Source: CAZUMJ01 sp964621605
GTDB taxonomy: Bacteria > Actinomycetota > Acidimicrobiia > Acidimicrobiales > Iamiaceae
NCBI GenBank assembly: GCA_964621605.1
Contig: CAZUMJ010000008.1
Location: 1-64,000 of the forward strand
Reading direction: 5' to 3'
Length of the DNA stretch: 64,000 nt
A program made the position numbers and the translations under genes. The notes under the pieces are model-generated. The model was not told the DNA's origin and searched no databases. It worked only from the letters and a program-made list of their open reading frames with translations. Shown here in pieces: positions 42,813-51,438 of the stretch; the stretch's first letter is position 1, and every line of letters begins with the position of its first letter.

Positions 42813-43784
42813 ATGGGCACCAGCGGGGGGAGCAACGAACGTCGCCCCGCGCGGCTGCGCGTGCTGCTCATCGTGAACTCCTCCGCCTCATCGGTCACGG
42901 CCCGGGCGCGGGTCGTGATTCGCAAGGCGTTCAGTGCCGACCACGACGTCACGCTCGCCGAGACGACACGCCGCGGGCACGCGACACGGCTGGCGCAGCA
43001 GGCGGCCGTCGACGGCACCGACGTCGTCGTCGTGCTCGGAGGGGACGGAACCCTCAACGAGGCAGCGAACGGCCTGGCCGGCACCGCGACCGCGCTCGCC
43101 CCACTGCCCGGTGGGTCGACCAACGTGTTCGCCCGCACCATCGGCCTCCCCAACGACCCGATCGAAGCAACAGGGGTGCTGCTCGACTCGCTGAGCGCCG
43201 GCTCGATACGACGTATCGGCCTCGGCTCCGCGAACGGTCGCTACTTCCTGTTCCACACCGGCATCGGGTACGACGCCGAGGTCGTTGCACAGGTAGAGCG
43301 GCGCTCCCAGCTGAAGCGCTACGCCGGACATCCGCTGTTCGTCTGGGCGGCCGTCACCACGTGGTTCCGTCACTACGACCACCGCCGACCCCGCTTCGCC
43401 GTCGAGCTTCCGAACGGGACCACGATCGACGACGGCTACTTCTCTGTCGTGTTGAACACGAACCCCTACACCTACCTGGGCAATCGTCCCCTCGACATCG
43501 CCCCCCACGCAGGGCTGGACCGCGGCCTCACCGTCGTGACGGTGCGCTCGCTGTCGTTGCTGGCGATCCTGCGGGTCGCCAGTGCCGCGCTCCAAGGCGA
43601 CGGCGCGCTCGGTCGTCTTCGCCACGTCGACATCCACGCCGACATCGACCACGTCATGATCCGTGGCTATGGGCCGGTGCCCTATCAGGTGGACGGCGAC
43701 CACCTCGGCGACGTCGAGCGACTCGAGCTTCGGCACGAACCTGACGTGCTCTCGCTCGTGGTGCCTCTGGGCCGAGACGCCTGA
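42813..43784 (+). CDS. Diacylglycerol kinase-family lipid kinase
   Basis: A 323-residue lipid kinase. The ATP-binding motif VVVLGGDGTLNEAANGLAG and the following APLPGGSTNVFARTIGLPND are diagnostic of the DgkB/YegS group. The substrate may be diacylglycerol, ceramide or a phosphatidylinositol mannoside precursor; sequence does not tell. It precedes the glycerophosphodiesterase gene in the same direction, suggesting a link to phospholipid turnover. Confidence 0.93.
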   Translation: MGTSGGSNERRPARLRVLLIVNSSASSVTARARVVIRKAFSADHDVTLAETTRRGHATRLAQQAAVDGTDVVVVLGGDGTLNEAANGLAGTATALAPLPGGSTNVFARTIGLPNDPIEATGVLLDSLSAGSIRRIGLGSANGRYFLFHTGIGYDAEVVAQVERRSQLKRYAGHPLFVWAAVTTWFRHYDHRRPRFAVELPNGTTIDDGYFSVVLNTNPYTYLGNRPLDIAPHAGLDRGLTVVTVRSLSLLAILRVASAALQGDGALGRLRHVDIHADIDHVMIRGYGPVPYQVDGDHLGDVERLELRHEPDVLSLVVPLGRDA

Positions 43785-43868
43785 GCAAACCGACCGTCGA
43801 GAACCAGACCGTGGGGTGATGTGGGAAGCTCAGGCTCCCGCCCCGATGCTCGTCGCCGTGGAGTACGC

Positions 43869-44579
43869 ATGCCGAACCCGCCCTCACCGCCCGGCCCGCT
43901 GGTCCTCGCGCACCGCGGAGTGTCGAGCGAGTTCCCCGAGAACTCCGTCGCGGCGTTTCAAGCCGCACGATTTCATGGCGCGGACGGCGTCGAGCTCGAT
44001 GTGCGCCGCACGCTCGATCAGCAGCTCGTCGTGCACCACGATGCCCGCCTCGCGGACGGCCGAGCGATCATCGAGACGCTCAGCAGCGAGCTGCCGGCAG
44101 AGGTCCCGTCGTTGTCGGCGGCACTCGACGCATGCAAGGGCCTGTTCGTGAACGTCGAGATCAAGAACATGCCGGGCGAGCCGGACTTCGACGAGCGCAA
44201 CACCGCCGCGGGCCTCGTCCTCGAAGCAGTGCACGCCGCGGAGATGGCACGGCGGACACTCGTCTCGTCGTTCAACCTGACAGACCTCGACAAGGTGCGG
44301 GCGCTCGACAACTCGGTGCTCACGGGCTGGCTCGTGTTCGACTTCGACGGTGAGGACGCGCTCGCACGCACGCTGGCGCACGGCCACGACGCGCTGCACC
44401 CCTTCGTGGGGCGCACGAATCGAGCCCTGATCGACCGGGCGCACGAGCTGGGGCTCCGGGTCAACACCTGGACGGTCGACGACCCGGTCCGCATCGAGCA
44501 GCTCGACCGCGACGGGGTTGACGCCATCATCACCAACGTGCCGTCGGTCGCGCGACGCGCGCTGGGCAACGCTCGCTGA
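43869..44579 (+). CDS. Glycerophosphodiester phosphodiesterase
   Basis: A 236-residue TIM-barrel enzyme that splits glycerophosphodiesters to glycerol-3-phosphate and an alcohol. The N-terminal catalytic motif is LVLAHRGVSSEFPENSVAAF, followed by GVELDVRRTLDQQLVVHHDA (metal-binding E-x-D and the second histidine). Later segments VNVEIKNMP and LGLRVNTWTVDDP fit the family. No signal peptide, so probably cytosolic. The ATG at 43869 gives the normal family start. Confidence 0.94.
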   Translation: MPNPPSPPGPLVLAHRGVSSEFPENSVAAFQAARFHGADGVELDVRRTLDQQLVVHHDARLADGRAIIETLSSELPAEVPSLSAALDACKGLFVNVEIKNMPGEPDFDERNTAAGLVLEAVHAAEMARRTLVSSFNLTDLDKVRALDNSVLTGWLVFDFDGEDALARTLAHGHDALHPFVGRTNRALIDRAHELGLRVNTWTVDDPVRIEQLDRDGVDAIITNVPSVARRALGNAR

Positions 44580-44712
44580 CCTGCACGACATCGCAGGGCC
44601 GTTCGGCCTACATGTCTCGACAGGAGGACTGTCACAACGTGGCGACCTGCCACGCTGCGCGCGGGAAGCGACGGATGTCTCACCAGATCGACGAACTCAG
44701 GCAAAAAAGTGC

Positions 44713-44741
44713 TTGCCGCAGTTCGCACCCGCGGCTAGCGT
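44713..44741 (+). promoter_or_regulatory. Promoter of the whiB gene
   Basis: TTGCCG (44713-44718), 17-base spacer, TAGCGT (44736-44741). Transcription would begin near 44748, leaving a leader of about 100 bases. This gene, unlike many neighbours, also has a ribosome-binding site (GGGAG). Confidence 0.65.
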
Positions 44742-44846
44742 GACTTCGTACCGCCTAGCACACCGCTTCTTCTGGGTGCAAAGGCATGTGAAGCTAGTCA
44801 CGAGAACATCGCTGTCCTCCGCTGACTATGACCCTGGGAGAAGATT

Positions 44847-45143
44847 GTGGCACTGAACGCGAGCCACCTGCTGTCGCTGACGCTTGCTTCCGACTCGTGG
44901 CGTCAGAACGCCGCGTGTCGAGACACCAACCCCGACCTGTTCTTCCCCGTGGGCACGACCGGCCCCGCCATCGAGCAGATCGAGATGGCGAAGGCGGTCT
45001 GCCGCCAATGCGAGGCGATCGACGCCTGCCTCGAGTACGCCATCGCCACGAACCAAGACTCCGGCATCTGGGGCGGCACCTCCGAAGAGGAGCGTCGCCA
45101 GATGCGTCGCCAGAACCAGGCGGCGCAGCGCCACTCGGCCTGA
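44847..45143 (+). CDS. whiB1: WhiB-family iron-sulfur regulator, WhiB1-like
   Basis: A 98-residue protein that binds a [4Fe-4S] cluster and works with the sigma factor. Cluster cysteines are C24, C52, C55 and C61; the turn GIWGG is at 73-77, followed by a basic tail. The segment DLFFPVGTTGPAIEQ and the convergent pdtaS gene match WhiB1 of mycobacteria, which responds to nitric oxide. The N-terminus is about 15 residues longer than mycobacterial WhiB1. GTG start with GGGAG upstream. Confidence 0.92.
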   Translation: MALNASHLLSLTLASDSWRQNAACRDTNPDLFFPVGTTGPAIEQIEMAKAVCRQCEAIDACLEYAIATNQDSGIWGGTSEEERRQMRRQNQAAQRHSA

Positions 45144-45184
45144 CCCCTCCCGTCCCGACCGCCGTGCTCGGCACGGCAGCGTTC

Positions 45185-45220
45185 CGCGAAGTGGCCTCCC
45201 CTCGGGGAGGCCACTTCGCG
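45185..45220. terminator. Strong bidirectional terminator between whiB and pdtaS
   Basis: CGCGAAGTGGCCTCCCC and its exact complement are separated by only TC, giving up to 17 paired bases. It lies 42 bases after the whiB stop and 98 bases beyond the kinase stop. Confidence 0.8.
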
Positions 45221-45318
45221 TTCCACGGCGAGCACGACCGGTGAGCCGTACACGACGCAAGGCAGCACGAACACGACGCAGGGTCGCCACCCGCTGGTGC
45301 GTCAACGGACGACCGGCA

Positions 45319-46797
45319 CTAGCGATGCAACGGGAGCTCCATCGTGACAACCGTTCCGGGGCCGTCAGGCGCTGCAGATGCCGAGAGGGTCCCGCCGAGA
45401 TCGGACACGACGAGGGCACGCACGATCGACAGCCCCAAGCCCGTGGCGTCCTCGATGCGGAAGCCCGGCGGCAGCCCGACGCCGTCGTCTCGGACGCGAA
45501 CCGTCGCGGAGCTGCGGTCGCTCCGCAGTTCGACGCGGACGTGGCCTCCCCCGTGCCCCGGAGGGAACGCGTGGTCGACTGCGTTCTGCAGCAGCTCGGT
45601 GAGCACCACGGCCATCGGCGTCGCGACGGCCACCGGAAGGATGCCTGCATCACCGTCAACCGAGAAGGAGACCTGGCGATCAGGTGAGAGCAATCCCTCC
45701 TCCACCATGCGCATGAGCGGCCGCAGGATGTCGACGAACGGCACGTCCTCGCCCGCATCGCGAGACAAGGTCTCGTGCACCAAGGCGATGGACCCGATGC
45801 GACGCACCGACTCCTCGATGGCCGCCTTCGCCTCGTCGGACGCCAGCCTGCGCCCTTGGAGACGCAGCAGCGCCGAGATCGTCTGCAGGTTGTTCTTCAC
45901 CCGGTGGTGGATCTCGCGGATCGTGGCGTCCTTCGAGAGCAGCAGCCGGTCTCGACGGCGGAGCTCCGAGATGTCACGCACCAACAGGACCGCGCCGACG
46001 ACAGCTCCCGACTCCAGGAGCGGGATGCAGCGCAGGAGCACCGTCACCTCGACCCCGCGCTCGACCTCCTCGGTGGTCGGACGGCGCAGCTCGAACGCGT
46101 TGCGGACGAGCTCGTCCTCGAGACCGAGCTCACCGAGACGCATCCCTTCGGCGTTCGCGTGCATGCCCACGCGATGCAGCGCGGAGACCGCGTTCGGCGA
46201 GGCGTACGCCACCCGAGCCTCACTGTCGAGAAGCAGCAGACCGTCGCCAACGCGTGGCGCTTCGTCGCTGTCGCTGTCGACGTCGGCGAAGGGGTAGGCG
46301 CCCGTCACGATCATCCGGGCGAAGCGATTGAAGATCTCGGCGTAGATGCGCTCCAGCTCGCCCGGACGCCGACCCACCGTCATGGTCGACTCGCGCGACA
46401 TGACCGCGATGACGCGGCCCTGGTAGCGCACCGGAATGCACAGCACCCGGACGAGCTCACGAAGCGGTTCGATGCGACGCTCACCCTCGATGATCTCGCC
46501 GCTGCGGAAGGAGCGTCCGAGCAGTGGGCGTTGCTCGTCGCTCCATTCCTCGCCGACCTGATCGGTTCGGTAGAGGGTTTGGCTGGTCGACGGGCGCACC
46601 TGCGCGAGGGCCACAAAGCCTGTCCCGTCACGGTCCACCGGCACGAACAGCAGCAGGTCCGAGAAGCACAGATCTGCGAGCATCCCCCACGTCGCAACCA
46701 GCTGCTGCAGGTGGGCCAGTGGACCGCCGGTGACCTGCCCGCGCACCCGTGCCGTCATGGCCGGGTCGGGAAGGTCGTCATGGTGGGCGTCGTGCAC
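45319..46797 (-). CDS. pdtaS: Sensor histidine kinase, PdtaS type (GAF-PAS-HisKA_2)
   Basis: A 492-residue cytosolic kinase without membrane helices. A GAF-like domain covers about residues 20-170, a PAS domain about 175-285, and the dimerisation domain of the HisKA_2 class has REIHHRVKNNLQTISALLRL with the phosphoacceptor histidine pair. The ATPase domain has ELLQNAVDHAF, RVRDDGVGLPPGF and GLGLSIVRALV. In mycobacteria PdtaS phosphorylates the antiterminator PdtaR and is encoded convergent to whiB1, as here. GTG start with TAGGCT 6 bases upstream (leaderless). Confidence 0.93.
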   Translation of the reverse strand: MHDAHHDDLPDPAMTARVRGQVTGGPLAHLQQLVATWGMLADLCFSDLLLFVPVDRDGTGFVALAQVRPSTSQTLYRTDQVGEEWSDEQRPLLGRSFRSGEIIEGERRIEPLRELVRVLCIPVRYQGRVIAVMSRESTMTVGRRPGELERIYAEIFNRFARMIVTGAYPFADVDSDSDEAPRVGDGLLLLDSEARVAYASPNAVSALHRVGMHANAEGMRLGELGLEDELVRNAFELRRPTTEEVERGVEVTVLLRCIPLLESGAVVGAVLLVRDISELRRRDRLLLSKDATIREIHHRVKNNLQTISALLRLQGRRLASDEAKAAIEESVRRIGSIALVHETLSRDAGEDVPFVDILRPLMRMVEEGLLSPDRQVSFSVDGDAGILPVAVATPMAVVLTELLQNAVDHAFPPGHGGGHVRVELRSDRSSATVRVRDDGVGLPPGFRIEDATGLGLSIVRALVVSDLGGTLSASAAPDGPGTVVTMELPLHR

Positions 46798-46803
46798 GAG
46801 CTC

Positions 46804-46844
46804 AGCCTAGAGGTGACGGTCTTGCACGCCGGGCTGCCTAGGGT
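46804..46844. promoter_or_regulatory. Divergent leaderless -10 boxes of pdtaS and the TesB-like gene
   Basis: The minus-strand TAGGCT near 46804-46809 stands 6 bases before the GTG at 46797; the plus-strand TAGGGT (46839-46844) stands 6 bases before the GTG at 46851. The two starts are only 53 bases apart, so the promoters must overlap. Confidence 0.6.
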
Positions 46845-46850
46845 GGCGCC

Positions 46851-47720
46851 GTGACCTCGCCCGATGCTTCGGCGCGCCCCGTGGCGCTCTGGCTTCCATG
46901 CGGGGGCCGAGCCGACACCGGCACGTGGCGCGCCAGCGCGTGGGCGGTGGGCCCGTGGGATGCCAATGCCCTGCACGGGGGGCCGGTTGCCGCCCTGCTC
47001 GCGGGTGCAGCAGAACGGGCCGATGCCCCGGGCCCCATGCATCCGTCGACCTTCCACCTCGAGCTCCTCCGCCCCGTCGGACTCGGCGAACACCGAGTCG
47101 ACGTTGCCGTGACGCGGCCGGGTCGCAACGTCCAGGTCGTGCAGACCGAGTTGGTCGAGGCCGAGACCGACCGGGTCGTCGCACGCGCCAGTCTGCAACG
47201 CATCCGGGTCCTGGCGAGCTCCGACCCGTCGACTCCGGAGCTCGCCACGCTGGCTCGAACCCGCCTCACGGAGGAGCCAACCCCAGCCGCTTCGCTCCCA
47301 CCGCCGTCTCCCGGTCAACGCCCGCCTGGCTTCCGCCCCGACGAGCCACCGGCGTTCCACAACCGAGCCGTGGAGCACTGCTTCATACGCGGGCACCTGG
47401 AACGGCTCGGCCCCGCGATCGACTGGATCCGCCTGATGTTGCCCGTCACTCCCGCACAGGAGCCGACCCCCCTTCAACGGGTCGTCGCCGCCGCCGACTT
47501 CGGCAACGGCATCAGCGCAACCCTCGACTTCACCCGCTACACGTTCATCAATCCAGACCTCACGGTCACGCTGCACCGGCTTCCTGTCGGCGAGTGGGTG
47601 GCGCTTGACGCCCGCACCCGCCTCGGGACTCCGGGAGTTGCAACCGCCGAGGTAGACCTCTCCGACCAGGACGGCCCCATCGGCCGTTCGGTCCAGACCT
47701 TGCTGGTGGCACCACGATGA
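46851..47720 (+). CDS. TesB-like acyl-CoA thioesterase family protein
   Basis: A 289-residue protein with two predicted hotdog units. The N-terminal unit has WDANALHGGPVAALLAGAAE and MHPSTFHLELLRPVGLGEHR; the C-terminal unit has VAAADFGNGISATLDFTRYT and INPDLTVTLHRLPVGEWVAL. This layout matches the double-hotdog thioesterase-like superfamily of actinobacteria that hydrolyse acyl-CoA. GTG start. The stop overlaps the next ATG (ATGA), so both thioesterase genes are translated together. Confidence 0.85.
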   Translation: MTSPDASARPVALWLPCGGRADTGTWRASAWAVGPWDANALHGGPVAALLAGAAERADAPGPMHPSTFHLELLRPVGLGEHRVDVAVTRPGRNVQVVQTELVEAETDRVVARASLQRIRVLASSDPSTPELATLARTRLTEEPTPAASLPPPSPGQRPPGFRPDEPPAFHNRAVEHCFIRGHLERLGPAIDWIRLMLPVTPAQEPTPLQRVVAAADFGNGISATLDFTRYTFINPDLTVTLHRLPVGEWVALDARTRLGTPGVATAEVDLSDQDGPIGRSVQTLLVAPR

Positions 47721-48196
47721 CCACACCTCCTGCCCCGACCATCCCCGATGCGGTGCTCGACGTTCCGGCACTCCAACATCTGCTCGACACGTCGTTCGAC
47801 GACGTGCCCCGCCCCTACCGCATCCATGCGGTCACCGACACGGGCGTCACCATGCGGCTAGAGGCCGACCAGGTGGTGATCCGGCCGGGGGGCACGGTGT
47901 CGGGCCCGACGATGATGATGCTCGCCGACGCGGCGGCATGGATGGCGACGATGTCACGCATCGGCCCGGTGCTGCTCGCCGTCACGTCGAACCTGAGCAT
48001 CGACTTCCTCCGCAAGCCCAACCCCGGGTCGATGCTCGCCGACGCCAGGTTGCTGCACCTCGGACGACGCCAGTCCGTCTCGGCGGTCCACCTGCACTCG
48101 CTCGACAGCGGGGTGCTCGTGGCGCATGCGACGGTGACCTATGCGATCCCGTCAGTACACCGCGCCACCGAGGACGAGGCCGCCGCGCCGAGGTGA
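47717..48196 (+). CDS. PaaI-family hotdog thioesterase
   Basis: A 159-residue hotdog protein. The core is RIHAVTDTGVTMRLEADQV, RPGGTVSGPTMMMLADAAAW (the helix that embraces the substrate), LAVTSNLSIDFLRKPNPGS and SVSAVHLHSLDSGVLVAHAT. It probably hydrolyses an acyl-CoA together with the preceding TesB-like protein. The stop overlaps the GTG of the next gene. Confidence 0.88.
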   Translation: MTTPPAPTIPDAVLDVPALQHLLDTSFDDVPRPYRIHAVTDTGVTMRLEADQVVIRPGGTVSGPTMMMLADAAAWMATMSRIGPVLLAVTSNLSIDFLRKPNPGSMLADARLLHLGRRQSVSAVHLHSLDSGVLVAHATVTYAIPSVHRATEDEAAAPR

Positions 48197-49023
48197 GCGT
48201 CTCGCCGCACGAGCCGGCTGTTGGCCCGGGCAGGAGCAATGCCCGGCTGATCGGTGGCGCGCTCGCACTCGCGCTCGTCGCGGCGATGACCGCGTGGGTT
48301 GTGGCAACTGACGGCGCGCCGTCTGTCGACGTGCGCGTGCACCAATGGCTCGCCGAGCACCCCAGCCACACCCTCCACCTCATCGCCACCTGGGCGAAGC
48401 AGCCCGGCACCCGGGCTGTCTACCTCGGCAGCGTCGGTGCCGCCGCCGCCGCGGGGTTGTGGGCCCGTCGATCGCTGCGCCCCGTCCTGCTCACCGCGGG
48501 CGTTGTCGGGGTGGAGACCCTGGTGGTCTTCCTCTTCAAGGTGGCGATCGGCCGACGCGCACCCCGTTCAGGCGAGATCACGCTGTGGAGTGCGGGCACG
48601 TCGTTCCCGGCTGGGCATGCTGCGAATGCGGTGCTGGGTGCCGGCTTGCTGGGATGGTGGGTGGCATGGGCGGCCTGGGCACGACGCGCCGGATCCGCAG
48701 CGCTCGATGTACGTGCACCTGCACCGAGCACCGCAGGAAGCGGCACGGAGGCAACGGGCGGGCCGCGTGCCACGACGACCGCCGCGGCACACAGACGTGC
48801 CGTGCGGGTGTGCGCGGTGCTCGCGGTGCTCGTCGGTGGCATCACCGGCGCGTCGATGACCTGGCTCGACTACCACTGGGTGACCGACACCGTCGCCGGC
48901 TGGGGCATCGGAGCGATCGCCCTGGTGACCGCTACGTGGCTCGACGATCGCGGCTGGGGACACCCGAGCTCGGGCCTCGTTGCCTCAACGCCAGACGGCG
49001 GCACCGAGGCGCAGGAGCCCTGA
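48193..49023 (+). CDS. PAP2-family phosphatase-like membrane protein with altered motif 3
   Basis: A 276-residue protein with about six transmembrane helices. Phosphatidic-acid-phosphatase motifs are KVAIGRRAPRSG (motif 1), SFPAGHAAN (motif 2, PSGH reading PAGH) and ASMTWLDYHWVTDTVAGW (motif 3). In motif 3 the usual SR has become SM, so the phosphate-binding arginine is missing, while the catalytic histidine and aspartate remain. Activity is therefore uncertain. GTG start overlapping the thioesterase stop as GTGA. The 3' end overlaps the convergent ATPase gene by 39 bases. Confidence 0.85.
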   Translation: MSVSPHEPAVGPGRSNARLIGGALALALVAAMTAWVVATDGAPSVDVRVHQWLAEHPSHTLHLIATWAKQPGTRAVYLGSVGAAAAAGLWARRSLRPVLLTAGVVGVETLVVFLFKVAIGRRAPRSGEITLWSAGTSFPAGHAANAVLGAGLLGWWVAWAAWARRAGSAALDVRAPAPSTAGSGTEATGGPRATTTAAAHRRAVRVCAVLAVLVGGITGASMTWLDYHWVTDTVAGWGIGAIALVTATWLDDRGWGHPSSGLVASTPDGGTEAQEP

Positions 49024-50178
49024 GAGGTCGTAGATGTCGGAATCGAAGTAGGGCACGGTCGCCACGACTTCGGGCACCCGCCCGAGCTCGGCCCGCTGCT
49101 CGGCTTCCCGCTTGGCGACCACCTGGTAGTTGAGGAAGCTGTCGCCGACCTCAGCCAGGACCCGCGCAACTTGGTCGACCGACGCGACCGTCGGCAGCGC
49201 CGCCGCGAGCTTCTCTGCGATCTGCTCGCTGTCTCGCCCCAGCGTGCGCGCGACCTTCGCCGCGGTGGTGGAGCGGATGGATGGTGGCAGCACCTTGTTG
49301 AGCACCAGCGCGCCCAGCGGGAACCCGCGCTCGGTGAGCGCGTCCATGAAGAACTCCGCCTCGGCAACCGGCGCCGACTCGAGTGTGCTGACGACCACGA
49401 ACGTGGTGCGCCGGTCCGAGAGGAGGCGGGTCACCGCTTGTGCACGCTCGACGAACCCGTCGTACATCGTCTGGAAGAGGATGAAGAACTCCGCGATGTC
49501 ACCGAGGAACTGCGAGCCGAGGATGCGGTCGGCAACGGTGTAGAACGGCTTGGACGCCACGTTGAACAGACGCGACTGGTAGGGCGCGATCAGCCAGCGC
49601 AGCAGGCGGCTCGAGAAGAAGTCGGCCATCCGATCGGGCGCCTCGAGGAAGTCGATGGCGTTGCGGGTCGGCGGCGTGTCGATCACGATCAGGTCGTAGC
49701 GCCCCGAGGTGTGGATCTCGTAGAGGCGTTCCATCGCGATGTAGTCGTGGCTCTGCACGAACTTGCCGGTGATGTTGTTGTAGAGCGGGTTCTCGAGGAT
49801 GGCGTCACGGGTGGCTGCATCGGGGGCGTGGTTGCGCACCAGGTCGTCCCACGACAACTTCGTGTCGAGCATCGCAACCCACAGCTCGCCGCGGGGTTCG
49901 ACGCCAGCCGCGGCGAACGCATCGGCGGGCACCTTCGTCTCGGTGTTTCCGAAGCGCTCCAGCCCCAGGGCGTTCGCAAGGCGACGTGCGGGGTCGACCG
50001 TGAGCACGAGGACCTTGCCACCCTGGTGCACCACCGCGGTGGCCGCCAACGCCGCGGCCGTGGTGGTCTTGCCGACACCACCCGAGCCACAACAGATCAC
50101 GATCTCTTTCGCCGCCAGCAACTGCTCGAGCGAGGCGGCCGGCGACGCCGAACCCTTCACTCGACGGGCGGCGTTCAC
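48985..50178 (-). CDS. ArsA/Get3-like ATPase, second of a pair
   Basis: A 397-residue P-loop ATPase. The deviant Walker A is CCGSGGVGKTTTAAALA, switch regions include LTVDPARRLANALG and LIVIDTPPTRNAIDFLEAPD. The middle part is longer than in the first ATPase. In M. tuberculosis a similar adjacent pair (Rv3679-Rv3680) has been described as BagA/BagB and compared with the eukaryotic guided-entry factor Get3; the longer protein here matches Rv3680 in order and size. It overlaps the first gene by a GTGA-type junction. Role here unknown. Confidence 0.88.
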   Translation of the reverse strand: MNAARRVKGSASPAASLEQLLAAKEIVICCGSGGVGKTTTAAALAATAVVHQGGKVLVLTVDPARRLANALGLERFGNTETKVPADAFAAAGVEPRGELWVAMLDTKLSWDDLVRNHAPDAATRDAILENPLYNNITGKFVQSHDYIAMERLYEIHTSGRYDLIVIDTPPTRNAIDFLEAPDRMADFFSSRLLRWLIAPYQSRLFNVASKPFYTVADRILGSQFLGDIAEFFILFQTMYDGFVERAQAVTRLLSDRRTTFVVVSTLESAPVAEAEFFMDALTERGFPLGALVLNKVLPPSIRSTTAAKVARTLGRDSEQIAEKLAAALPTVASVDQVARVLAEVGDSFLNYQVVAKREAEQRAELGRVPEVVATVPYFDSDIYDLSGLLRLGAAVWR

Positions 50179-51119
50179 AGACCCAACTCGTCGCCGAGTG
50201 CCGCCGCGACCTGGTTCGTGACCCGCACGCCGTGCGCCCGGGTGAACAACTCAGGCAGGTACAGCACCGGAAGGCCGGCCGGGAGCTCGGCGCGGAGCCG
50301 TTCGAGATGCTCGGCACGGGTTCGGCGCAACGTGACGGCCAGCTCCGCCGCCTCGAACAGCGGCCGGCTGCGCCCCCCGACGGCGGCATCGACGGCCGCC
50401 ACTCCTTCGGGCGAGCGAAGCAGGTCGAACACCTCCTCGTCGGCGCGGCTGAACAGCTCGGGAAGGACCCGGTTCACGACGACGGAGGCCACGTCGACGA
50501 CCGTCTCGCTCCGAATGCGACCGACCAGCTCGATCGTCTCGTTGACGGGCATCTCCTCTGGCGCGGCCACGACAACGGCGCCCGTGACCGCCGGGTCACG
50601 GAGCAGATCGAGCATCCAGGACGTCTGGCCGCGCACGAGTCCGACGGCCACCATCTCGTTTATCGCTTGCGGGGCCGCCAACTGCCCGATCACGTGCCCG
50701 CTCGCCACCGCGTCGACCACCACCAGGTCGTAGTTGCGCTCACGGACCTCGTAGCAGAGCTTGCCGACGGTCAGGATCTCCTTCACGCCGGGTGCAGCAT
50801 TCGCGACGAAGTCGAACGTGCGCGCCAACGGACCGATCTTTGCGAGCAGCGGCACCTTCAGTTGCAGCCGGAGGTACTCCTTCAGCGACTCCTCGGTCTG
50901 CATGGACATGACGGAGAGGTGATCGCCGACCGACCTCGCGTCGAAGCCGACTCGGTCGATCTCGAAGAAGTCAGCCAGGTTTCCCTTGGCGTCGACCTCG
51001 CAGACGAGCGTCCGCAGCCCCTGGCGCGAGGCGAGCAGGCCGAGTGCCGCCGCAACGGTGGACTTGCCGACGCCACCCTTGCCCGTGACGAACAGCAGAC
51101 GGCGGTCGAGCAGGCCCAC
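50175..51119 (-). CDS. ArsA/Get3-like ATPase, first of a pair
   Basis: A 314-residue P-loop ATPase. Walker A is LLFVTGKGGVGKSTVAAALG with the signature second lysine; CEVDAKGNLADFFEI and YDLVVVDAVASGHVIGQLA follow. It corresponds to Rv3679 (BagA) in order and length. The two probably form a heterodimer, because the shorter protein keeps the nucleotide site. It lies 16 bases after DUF3107 in the same direction and upstream of the second ATPase. Confidence 0.88.
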   Translation of the reverse strand: MGLLDRRLLFVTGKGGVGKSTVAAALGLLASRQGLRTLVCEVDAKGNLADFFEIDRVGFDARSVGDHLSVMSMQTEESLKEYLRLQLKVPLLAKIGPLARTFDFVANAAPGVKEILTVGKLCYEVRERNYDLVVVDAVASGHVIGQLAAPQAINEMVAVGLVRGQTSWMLDLLRDPAVTGAVVVAAPEEMPVNETIELVGRIRSETVVDVASVVVNRVLPELFSRADEEVFDLLRSPEGVAAVDAAVGGRSRPLFEAAELAVTLRRTRAEHLERLRAELPAGLPVLYLPELFTRAHGVRVTNQVAAALGDELGL

Positions 51120-51135
51120 CTCCGTCAGCTGACCC

Positions 51136-51369
51136 TCAGGACCCGAAGCCCACGCGGCGGTCGGAGTCTGGGGTGCCGATGTCGACGTAGCTGATCTTCT
51201 CGGCCGGAACGGCGACCTGGCGACCTCGGCGGTCGGTCAGCCACAGGACTGCGTCTTCGTCGCGCAGCGCGGCGTCGACCTCGGCGCGCAGCGCGTCGCT
51301 GTCGGTGTCCTCGGGGAGCTCGAGATGCAGCTCCTTGGGGGTGTGCTTCACGCCGATGCGGATGTCCAC
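51136..51369 (-). CDS. DUF3107 family protein
   Basis: A 77-residue conserved actinobacterial protein of unknown function: MDIRIGVKHTPKELHLELPE, then WLTDRRGRQVAVPAEKISYV and DIGTPDSDRRVGFG. GGAGG precedes the ATG. In this window it heads the ArsA-like ATPase genes. Confidence 0.9.
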   Translation of the reverse strand: MDIRIGVKHTPKELHLELPEDTDSDALRAEVDAALRDEDAVLWLTDRRGRQVAVPAEKISYVDIGTPDSDRRVGFGS

Positions 51370-51438
51370 GAAGTTCCTCCTGCGGTCACGACCGGGGTCA
51401 TCGTAGAGGCACGGGGAGCCACCCGGAGCCGCCGAGGC

